Shown here one piece after another: positions 41,606 through 52,300 of a stretch of 64,000 bases of DNA. Source of the stretch: Megamerina dolium (lineage: Eukaryota; Arthropoda; Insecta; Diptera; Megamerinidae); assembly GCA_963854835.1 (NCBI GenBank), contig OY978525.1, forward strand, positions 23,025,253-23,089,252, given 5' to 3'. Numbering within the stretch: the stretch's first letter is position 1; each line of letters opens with the position of its first letter. The translations under genes were made by a program, and so were the position numbers. The notes below the pieces were generated by a model. It did no database searches. It had not been told where the DNA came from and saw only the letters and a program-made list of their open reading frames with translations.

Positions 41606-43996
41606 ATTATAACCAGTTTTATTATCTTTTGTAATCACTTTAATAGTTTTTAGTTTTTAGATATGATCCAAATATATCGTAAAATCGACAGCAAAATCGA
41701 CGATTGGAAGCCTAAATCTATTTTAAAAAATCGTTACACGAATGAAAAATTTGATCTATCGACATCAACCTGTGCCTCGAAGTGTCCCGTGGAATCACTG
41801 TCCCGTGGGAACACTGCTTGTCTATTGCGCCTTGCAATCTCACATAAAATCAACGCCTCAAATTATTAGAGTAAAACTATCCCAACGCCAATAGCTCTCA
41901 TACGCCATTATTGTCTGGTGCCTTTTTTCTGATTAGACTTTGAAAACCCTTTAATCCGTCTAAGCATTGTGAACTTTATAAATATCAAATCTTCAATAGC
42001 AAAATATTGCTGATTTATTGTCCATAACTGTATATACTAGAGTTGGACATATATTTGCTCTCAATATTCCTTTAATTATATAGTAGGTAAACAATTATCG
42101 TTAAAAATAGAAAAAATACATATTTAAAAAATCGTTATTAATATAAAGTAGTAAATAGTATGATGTAAATACTAAATTGCTAACCAAATAGTCAGTACAA
42201 GCACCATTACCATTACCACTACGATGCGGATGGATGAACGAACGAAAGACCCTTTCTAAAAATGGTTGCGTTTTATTTCATATTTAATTTTTTTCTCTGT
42301 ATTTAGTTTCTTTAACATTTGAACCCTACTTGAATGCTGTTTCTCTTTTTTCCTTTTTGGTTTTTTTATTTCTTTGTTTACCAACTTGTCAGAATATTGT
42401 TAGGAAAACCAACGGCCGAATATTGACGTAAAATAAAAACAAACAAAATACAAATTGTAAATAGAAAAAAAAAATATCCAATTTGTATGTATTACTTGTC
42501 AATTAGTGATCGACAAGAACCACAACGGCAAATAATGGCAGCAGTAATGTACGAATGTGTATGAAGCTTAAGAAAAATGGTTTTGTGGTATCAAATTGCC
42601 AACAACATTTATACGAGTGGCTACCACCATCATACATACTCGTCTTTCTACATAGTTAACGACCTACCCTCTCGCTGTGACAACTAAATTATTAGTCGAT
42701 TAGTAGTAGTTGGTTGCCTGGTCGATTGGGGTGTTGCACAAATGAATACGTATTAAATTTACACAAATACACGCACCAATGTACATACAACACCCCATGA
42801 GGCCAACAGCCAGCACGCGTTACAAGAAATTCAATGGTAATATTGTACGAGAAAATGTGTGTGTGTGTGTTGGAGGGTTGGTTAAATGGTGGCGAATTTT
42901 AAATGATTTATGTAGTGTGTGTTGTACTTATTACTCATTACTAAACTTAAATGCTTCGACACAAAGTTGTCGTAAGTTGTTGGGTCAAGTGGAAACTTGT
43001 GCACCACAAATGCGACCATATACGAAAATATGTACATATACGATATATAGTGGAGAAGATGATAAGACGTGAAGACGTATAATCATTACGACCACTACTT
43101 GGGTTTCTCATTTTCTTTTTTTTTTTGTGTGGTAGCAATCGTCCATCTCTAAGTCAGCATTAACAACTTAAGTAAAGCCAATTGTTACGAGTGATGATGA
43201 TAATGATGATGGTGGTGTTGGTGTTGATTGCAATGATTTATGAATATTGTGTGTATATATTTTTGTTACATTATGCTACGTATTGTTGTAGACAACAATA
43301 GTTTTAAATTTCAAGGAAACTTCTCACAAAAGAAAATAATACACCATTAAATATTTAGAACATTATGCTCAAGTTAAGTTAGGTTAAGTTGATTATATTT
43401 TTGTTACTTCTGGTCTGTCGTAAATGTAAAAAGTAGGCACACAAGCAGACCATTTGGCATAGCGTATATTTCATATGCAAATTGCTACTATATAACCTTA
43501 AGAAAAATGACATTAAACACTTACCACCATCTCTCGTTTTATCATACTGTATCTTTGGTGAACTATTTTTTTTGCTGGTTGCTGAGGATCTTATTGTTGA
43601 ATTGATAGGCTATAACAATCAGATATAATGTAAATAAAATTAATATTTAAATTATTGCATTTTAACATAAATTTGTAGCAATTTTTTTGTTTATAATAAA
43701 TTATATAGTTTCTTCACGATACACGTTTTATAATGTAGAAATGTCTTCATTGGCTTGAGATATATTCAAGAAATTCAATAAGTCAACTACGATTCACTCA
43801 AATGATTCGACCATTTCGAAATTCCGTCTTTGTCGACAAATAGCAGCAGATGTTTAGATATTTTGTAAACAGTATTCTTGATATTCTCTATAGTTCACTT
43901 TTTAAATTCGCATTCGAGATATTGCAATTACCTACTTTTTTTGTTTCGAAATCGATTTACATTATGCAAATAAATGCTCAAGTGTGTTCGGCGTGC
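41606..43996. other. Non-coding, AT-rich
   Basis: No gene seen. 41,760-41,850 is a little GC-richer and holds a CCCGTGGAA/CCCGTGGGA repeat, function unknown. Confidence 0.45.
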
Positions 43997-44157
43997 AGTT
44001 GCTATTCTTCCGGCAATGATAATTTGCCATGAAAAGTCATCCGAAAGAGCTCTGGGACAAAGCTCAGAAAATGTAGCAAAATGTCACAAGGCTTTTGCAG
44101 CGCGAAATTGGCGCATATTGTTCCCTTTATTGCTCTCAAAATTTAAGACGTACAACA
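43997..44157 (+). mobile_element. SINE body fragment, diverged
   Basis: Words such as CTATTCTTCCGGCAATGA, ATTTGCCATGAAAAG, AAGAGCTCTGGGACAAAGCT and AAAATTTAAGACGTACAAC follow the order of the SINE body. The head and tail are absent, and there is an insertion near the 3' part. Confidence 0.65.
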
Positions 44158-44344
44158 ATACTGCAAAGACATTCTTGGCCAAAGAGTTCTACGACAACTA
44201 CAAAAATGTATGGTTTCATTGGAAATAATAGAATTTCACGTTAAACATATTTTTTACAATATTTTACAATTAAAATGATCTCCTGAATCGATCGCGTTAA
44301 ATCAGTCATGATTTTCTGTAATTTGACAATTAATTTGCCAAGTA

Positions 44345-44866
44345 AAATAGAAATTAGAGTTGTGCAAATCTGATTAACTAAAATTGTGATTAATCAATCA
44401 TTTAAATAATCGAAATTTTGATTAATCACAATTCAAATAAGTCAAAAAATGAAAAAATGTTCTCTTTTTATCTTCTTTGATTTTGAAAATTTAAAATATA
44501 CTGATACATTTATGATTTCGAAAAATCATTAGTATTTTCTGTATTGGAAAAATATTATAAATATTTTGATTATTTAGTATACATATAGATTTATTTCATT
44601 CTGGTTAATCAAAATTAATCAGAATAAAACTAATAGTTTCAATTTTAATTTGAAAAAAGAATTCATTGATCAATTCAGATTTTTATTATTCGATTAATTT
44701 ATTAATAAGACTGTTGACTTAATGAATTAATTACACAGCCCTAAGATTAGCTGAAGCTGGATTAATCGAATAATTGTTCTTTTAATATTAAAGATTTCTA
44801 TGGATTAATTAATTGATTAATCACATTATTAAATTAAACAATTAATCACACAGCCCTAGATTAAGC
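44345..44866. repeat. Family D: ATTAATCG-rich dispersed repeat
   Basis: Dense GATTAATC and ATTAATCGAA words on both strands, with a direct repeat of ACACAGCCCTA(A)GATT at 44,735 and 44,848. A similar block lies at 4,560-4,830 (CGGTTAATCGATTAATCGAA) and another begins near 63,930 and is cut by the window end. Confidence 0.6.
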
Positions 44867-45062
44867 TGAGGGAGTCTCTGTCTTTGTGAGCGACGTAGTA
44901 GCACCAAGCCTAGAGCTGGTGGTCGCAAGATCTATTCTACCAGAAATATCTTTACTTCCAGTGGTTTGGCTGCTAAAACTGGTGTGCTCTTGCGCACAGA
45001 TGCTACAGAGGTACCTTACCAGCACGATAATTGTGCTATCGTGCAGTTGTTTTATTTGAATC
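44861..45062 (-). pseudogene. Coding-like GC-rich fragment, frame-broken, unidentified
   Basis: About 200 bp of near 50% GC in very AT-rich DNA, cut by a SINE on one side and by family D on the other. On the minus strand one frame reads open to a TAA at 44861-44863 with a Ser/Thr-rich peptide (DISGRIDLATTSSRLG). A second frame over the upstream half reads VASVRKSTPVLAAKPLE. The two could be one protein broken by a small indel. It lies 1.1 kb downstream of exon 9 on the same strand, but no phase-compatible acceptor is convincing. It may be a retro-fragment or a decayed element. Confidence 0.4.
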
Positions 45063-45070
45063 CATATTTT

Positions 45071-45352
45071 CAGTGGTTTGTGTGTGGCCTTCTGATCTGT
45101 AAGTCGTGGATTCGAACCCCGGCTGAAGCATAACAAATTCAATATCGAAAAGATTTTTCTTTCAGACGGTACCCTCCTGTCGGCAAGCAATTGGCAACTC
45201 TTCCGGCATTACCAATTGCCATGGAAAATCTTCTAAAAGAACTCTGTGACAAAGCTCAGAAAAAGTGATGTCGCAAGAGTTCTGCCGTTCGGAACCGGTT
45301 AAAATTAGTAGGTCTCTTCTCAGACTGTCCAAAAATTTAACACGCACATATA
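45071..45352 (+). mobile_element. SINE copy with partial tRNA-like head, 3'-truncated
   Basis: It starts within the A-box region (CAGTGGTTTGTGTGTGG) and has a well-preserved B box, GTGGATTCGAACCCCGG. The body matches to about the ACACGCAC word, after which the 3' end and tail are lost. The B box here is nearer to a genuine tRNA than in the full-length copy. Confidence 0.82.
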
Positions 45353-45427
45353 CGTTTTCATATACGACCGCTAACTCGACATATCAGACAGCATGGTCTA
45401 ATTAGTTTGAATGAGACTCATGAGGTC

Positions 45428-45830
45428 GATAAATGCGTGCCGCATAAACTGAGTGAGATAAATTTACCGAACTGAGGTTTGCGAGTATAATAATTTGCTA
45501 AAGCAAGCAATGAGAAATGGATCACATACAACAATGTCGAGCAACAACGGTCAAGGAAAACGTAATCGGAAGCGCCAGAAACAGTAACAAAACCAGGAGT
45601 AATAAATAAGAAGCTGATGCTCTCTTTCTGGTGGGACTGAAACGGAATCATCTTTCCAATCGAGCTGCTTCCCCTTGGCAAACGATCGAATTGGAGCTAT
45701 AACATAGGCAACAAATGAGATTGAGAGAACAAAAACGACCTCGAGGTGTTATCTTTCAGCAGGACAACATGATGCCACACACATATTTGGTGACTCAAGA
45801 TTATACAGCCCTAATGTTTCACCATCAGAC
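45428..45830 (+). pseudogene. Degenerate mariner transposase fragment
   Basis: Blocks in mariner order, in one orientation: CVPHKLSEINL (family VPHEL), NEKWITYNN (family GDEKW), APETVTKPG, FWWD, IELLPLGK, and RGVIFQQDNMMPH (family HQDNARPH). There are several frameshifts and stops, and the first catalytic Asp of the DEKW block reads Asn. It lies just 5' of (plus sense) and outside exon 9, separated from the SINE at 45,071 by about 75 bp. It is clearly inactive. Confidence 0.85.
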
Positions 45831-46164
45831 TAGTATCTATTCAGGTCGCTAGTGACTGTGAAAACTACTTGTCGGTGTTCCTCGGCGAGAATACATGGAA
45901 GTTTCAGGAAAATGGATGCCTCTACCAGGATACCTCCACTGGAAGATGACAAAAGGTGATACTGCATACTATAAGACTTCGATAAGATTGTGAAGTATTG
46001 AGTATGGAAATTAGTGATTGTTCGCCGCAGCTCTGCAAACACGTGTGACCTTGAGAACGATAATAAGTCGTAAGGGGTTATCGTACTATAAATAGAAATA
46101 TACCAACAAAAATTGCTACAAATTGTTGTTAACAAAATTAGTCAACAAATTTATCAATACATAC

Positions 46165-46306
46165 AACACGATCCGAACGTTCACCACAAGGTAAACGTGC
46201 CACTGTAGCATCTGGACTATCTTCCGGTGGGGGCGGTTGTGGTACCCAATTGTAGGCGCGTTTTGATATTGGCACACCGAAACGATCATGTTGTGACGCT
46301 TGTTGT
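46165..46306 (-). CDS. Coding exon 9 (residues 620-667), last exon seen; 3' boundary ambiguous
   Basis: Acceptor TTATTATTAG. It encodes [19 protein letters not shown], then a Pro run and [20 protein letters not shown]. Two readings exist. A consensus donor GTATGT after codon 667 (phase 0) would send it to a further exon. If unspliced, the frame runs 8 more codons to a TAA ending at 46138. The peptide after the donor is unlike the preceding one and no AATAAA follows closely, so splicing is preferred. No downstream exon was identified between 1 and 46,137. Confidence 0.78.
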
Positions 46307-49300
46307 CTAATAATAAATGACAATTAAGAAACAATTAGAGAATTATTACATAAAATTTTTATAATTTGTATGTACGTATGTACAATAGGGCGGATTGGAA
46401 TAAAATCAATCTCCAAAGGCTATTAAAACTAATATGTTCATACAAAAAAAGTACAATTACACTTGAGTAGTATTGAGATACTGAATTTCAATATTTATTC
46501 GTATTTTCTGAAAATTTAATGGACTGAAGATATCTGCATTTTTGGTATATACAACACCTCCTACTATTTCCAATCCGCCCTGGTGTACATACGACATTCA
46601 AACATACCTCAATGTTTCATAGCAATCCAAGCAAACAACAGCATATTCTCCATTTTCCAATAGTAGGCCCTCATCATTTTTATGCGTTTTCACAAATGGA
46701 AATTCATTAACTGGTAACGCACGTACACGCTTGCGATATGTTGTAATGCCACAAAGATGACAAATATAATCATGCCAATTGTATTTACGATTTACAGGAT
46801 TTACGCTAGGATTTTGAGCTTCATACCTAAGCAATAATGATTTTTTAATTAAGTAAAATTCTCTAAAATATGTTAACATAGCATACTTGCGCCACTGGTT
46901 TAGCAGTGAGTGATAGCAAAATGTACACACAAGCGCTGAATAATCCTTACGCAATTGCTCAGCATTTGGCAATACATCATGTTTTAGCAAATGTGGAAAA
47001 TATGGACGTGAACCCTGAAAAAAGTGTTGCAAAGTGAGTTTATAAACAATAAACTAAACGTGGCAATATTTGTGTACCTCTTTGCTAGCGTACAATACTC
47101 TAGCCAGTGTTAAATCCGAGTGCAGACCACAAAGGAAACAATATATTGAAGTGCTCGCAGGTGTTGATGATACTGATGGTGTTGATGGTGGTGTATTTAT
47201 AGTTAGACTACCAATTGTACCAACACCACCACAACCACCGCCACTGACACCAGCACCTCCAGCACCACATCCACCATGACGTGATCCATTCGATGAGTTT
47301 GAATTAATATTTGGCGATGGAATGTTGTATCTACATTTGTATATCAAATATAGAATATTTAAATATCATTTACTTCATTCATTTACACATCACTCACCTT
47401 CTATGCTCCAAGGGCACACGTTCTGCATCCATAGTCTCCCATTGTCGTGCCAAATGATTAACACAATCCTTACATGCCAAAACACGATTACTATGCGGAT
47501 CATCAATACCACCGCCACCACTACTATTACTATTTGAATTATCACGACTGTGGCTGCTACCATGATGGCTATTATTTATACTATTGCCTTTCAGACAAGG
47601 AAAATGCATTGCATGTGAATTCATGTGCTCAGCACTTGTTGACAGCCATTCCATTTTATATGATGGACATAATGTTTTACAAATATAACAACTATTAATG
47701 AAAAGATCAAGACAAAAATATGATATAAGTGAAATCCACAAAAATATAGAGGCGCATTCTGTATTTCATCAAAATTTCGATCGTAAATGAAATTCAGAGC
47801 ACGACTGTTTAAATTACAGTTTACTTACGGATATTGCGCATGCCCATTTTCAAGTGGCGCCTGTTGTTGTATTGGTGTAACTGGACGCGAGTTATTACGA
47901 CTCATTGACCCTGCAATAGCCGAAGATGATTCATGTTCACGCGCAATCGATGACGTCGAGTTATGAGAATTCGTCTCATAAGGCTAAAATTAACAAATTA
48001 AATATTTAGATTAGTTCAGCTATATTTAATCGAATATATTAATATTCAAATACATAGCAAATTATGTTCTAACATTTCTTTGAGAGCCTCTTATTTAAGC
48101 CTCGTAGAATAGATTTCGAAACATAGGTACAAAAAAATGCTACGTTATTTTTTTGTTTTCGGTTTCTATAAAGAAATAATCTTCACTGTAATTTTTATTT
48201 TTCTACGACTATCATATAATTTTTGACTAATAAAAATTCTGAATTTACTTCGAAATCACTTTGTCTTAAAATTATCGCTAGCGGTTTGCAGACCTAGCGG
48301 TTGCCTGTCTAAATGCCTTTTCGATCGGTCCAGACAGTCTAAACAAAAGAAAAAAATTCTTACAAGAACTTCCGATCATTCGAAGTTTTGCGAACACAAA
48401 AATGAACACAACCTCAATCGTAATTCGTAATTCGTAGTCGGATATCTGCCATTGCCCTCAGGTTTCCTTCGAAACTAAAGAAACAATTTTTTCGGCTAGT
48501 TTTGAAGATTTTCTGTCAATTGACAGCAGATTTTGGAATGATGGCAACACCGGCCCATTTTTTTTTCAAAAATACTGCTGAAACAAAATTTGGGTTAACG
48601 GTAAATGCTACATTCCTAACCGTCTTTTTGTGGGCTGAAATCGAAGCTGTGAACTTAAACAATCGTTTGTTTTAGGAAGATGGCATCCCATGACATGCAG
48701 CCCACCAAAGAATTGATCCATTGTTAATCGTGATATAAGTCATCTTATAGATGTCAATTGGCCGACTCGGAACTGCAAGCGATTTTTCTGAAAAAAAAAA
48801 ATTGCAGGAAATTGACAAATAATCTCACAACTGCTCAGACATCGCTCCTAGTGGGGTAAAATTTATGAATGACCGCCTTAATTTTCCCCCCAATATTTTT
48901 CCGCTATTCATATAACCTATATCCACTCTTCCGGGCATCACCCATAAGAAATTGATGTTTTCATAAAATTCCCAGTTCCCACCGTTCCCAGAATCCCGCT
49001 AAAATAGATGAGGGGTGAAACATATAGTCCAATTTTTACCTCAATATTTCCCCCAAACATGAGTGAAGTGGTGGGCAGGATATACCCCACTCATTCAGTC
49101 AAGAGATCAATAGATCTCCACCAATGAAGAAGGCGCCCCTACAAAATTAAAATAAAAATATATGAAAATCGATCAATAACTCTATAGTTGTCCAGGAATT
49201 TTCTCTAGCGTAATGGAATGTATGACCGACCCCCATTACTTATGTCACACAAACATGTTCACTGATCATAATTAGCCCTATCTGTCCGACTGCCATACAA

Positions 49301-52300
49301 AATAAACGCAAAGCGTCGACTAATAACCATATAGCTGCCCAGAAATCGCATTTAGGAAGGTCAGATGTATAACCAACCACAATTACATATACCGCACAAG
49401 CATTTTCTCTGAAATTAATTAACTCCTGTAATACAAAATGAACGCAAAAACTTCTGCAAATCGGCAAATAACCATATTGCTGCCCTAGAATTGAGCGTAG
49501 AGGAACCAAATGTAAACCCAAACCTCATTAACTTTTCCTCCACAACATTTCTTTCGAATATACCTCGAGCTTCAATTTACACCCCTTAGTTCTGCTACCC
49601 TAAATTTGCAAATTTTTATTAAATTGTCTCCAACCCCACTTAGTTATTTTACGACAACAACAAAAGAGAAGCTGACCACGATAGTTGACCTCAAATTTGA
49701 TAATTAACATATTTTATTTCGTTTTCATTTATTCCCCCAAATGAAGTTTATACCATCAATTCGATTTATATACGAAAAAAGCTTCTAAAAGAATTAAACT
49801 ATAAAATGATAACATTTTTTCAATCATACTTAGAACAGACTGTATTTTTATCTTTTAATCATAACGTAATAAACTTGAAAAATTAATTAATAGACATACG
49901 AAATCACATACCCGATTTTATACAATATATAGTATTGTATGTGTCACGCACCTACACCTATACCTATGTACATTCCTTCTTCCATCTCTATTATCTATTT
50001 AGGCCATATCTAATGGCATATATAATAGTAGTAAGTAGTAGTAGCAAAGATTACAAAAAAACAGCAAGAGTACTAAATTAACAACCAGAAATGGTAATAA
50101 ATTATCATATCATAAACAAAAGTAAAAATAAACAAAAATAAACTAAATTAAATTATACGTAGACGATGACAATAATAATAGCTAGATATTTAAATGTATC
50201 CAAAAGGGGTAAAGGAAAAAAAATCTACATTCATATTAGAATGTTCATATAAAATGTGGAAATATAGACGACGAGTGTGTGTATGTACTTTGGCTCAAGT
50301 GGTTCCAAAAAGAGAAAAAAAAATGCGCTAAAACTGGTTCATACTAGAATTTTAACAATCTAAAAAAGAGTCATATAAATTTAAATGAAATGAAGAAAGA
50401 AAAAAAAACAGAAGACATTTTTTTCAATTAAAAATTAATTTCTGTCTCTTTATGGCACGAGTATATGTGAGCCATCATATTATAGCCTGTAAATTCGTTC
50501 AAAGCTTACTGTACAATATAGCAAAAACCTACTCTACATACGATTGCTTGTACGAGTATGTATATATGTACATACTCGTATATGTATTATTGCTACCGTG
50601 TCGTCGTCGTCGCTTTCGTCGTCGAGGGAATTTATTGAATCAACGCATTTCACAATATGATGATGTTCTTGTTGATATCAACAATTACAAAGAGTGAGAG
50701 GAGCATGCGGTTATCTTATCGATGACATTTGTGTTGACTTAAATTTGTTCACATGTTGACATTGTATTATTATTATTTAGTGCCACCGACACCGTCGCCA
50801 ACGCAATGTGATGTGTGTATGTATGTAATGAATAGCATATGTACATGATGTGCTTAGAATAAATAAAGATAATGTGAAATTAATAATGCTCCACCACCAT
50901 AGTCATGTCAACTGTTAGACCTACTTGCTATATTTAGATTATAATTGGGCCGACGACAATGCTTCCTGAATTATAGATACATACATGCATAATGTATTGT
51001 AAATGACATAAAAAAATCAATGGAAAATCTCAAAAATAATACAATTTCCCTCATACTCGTATTACATAAATGCCAATATCTAATATAACGAAACAACGAT
51101 TATGAAGCAAACTCAAAAACCCATATTATGAGCGCGATTATTTTTTATTGAAAAATTTTTAATTCTTTTATGATGCAAATATGAGTTGTTCTACTAAATT
51201 AGCGAACATATTTATGAACTAAAATATCTTAAATTTGTGATTGAATCAAATAAGCTTAAGTCAACATCAAAAAGAGCGAAACAGAATACCGTCTTTGTAT
51301 TCGAGCTACAGTAAATAGTGGGTGTGGTTCATCCATTTCTCGAAAAATCATTTCTCCCTACAATAAATCGGCAAATAAAAGACTACATAAGATATGGCGA
51401 TTCAAAATTGAAAATATTTTACGACTTTGTATGGGAGCTACATTAAGTAGTGGGCGTATCCTGGCAATTTCCCCAAAAATTATTTCGTTTTATAATACTA
51501 CTCTACATCAGCAATATGGTTGCTTTAGACCGAATAATTACATAGCTCTGTGGGTATCAAATTGAAAAAACTTGTTCGTCTTCGTATGAGAGCTATATTA
51601 AGAAGTGAGCGTGCCCGCCGATTTTTGCTAAATGATTACCCAACAATATTAATCCACGTGTCAAATATAGGTGTCCTAACAAAAATTCCCTGACTTTCTA
51701 TGGGAGCTGCTAGAAACAGCGGGCGTGTCGCACCCATTTCTTGTGAAATTATTACACATGCAGGCGTGGCAGTGGACCGACTATTAACAAAAGCATCCGT
51801 GGACCAAAAATGTCCAATGGACAAGAGTAGTCCCATACTATGGAGTTTGGATCGCTGAATCTGCATTCGTATTCGAATTTCTGCCATCATTTTCTGGTTT
51901 TCAAGAAAAAATCAGAATGCTTACTGGGAAATATGGAAAAATCCTGAATAAAAATACTACAAGTAAATAAACTAAATTAGATAATGACAGCGAAAGTTAA
52001 TTGTATTGTATGTCTGAACATACGAAAATACATAGTATGGCTGGCACAAACACAAGTCGTTATCATTATTCATGATGTGAATACACTTGTGTCTGTCTAT
52101 AAACATTAATTTGACAGAGATTTCAATAAATATTAATATAATTAATATTACAAATAATCTTTATATGTGTACATTAATTATAAATAGATGATATCAGTGA
52201 TGGCTATTTTATAGTACGAGTATAACCCCAATAATACTTCTGCTACATCGACTGATAATGCAATTTTGCGATTCGAAATGATTACATGATTGTATAATCA

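Noticed and set aside
47070..47279. Plus-strand Pro-rich open frame
   Set aside because: Shadow of the Gly/Thr-rich exon 6 on the minus strand. The plus-strand frames at 47,322-47,698 and 52,900-53,100 are likewise shadows of exons 3 and 5 and their flanks.
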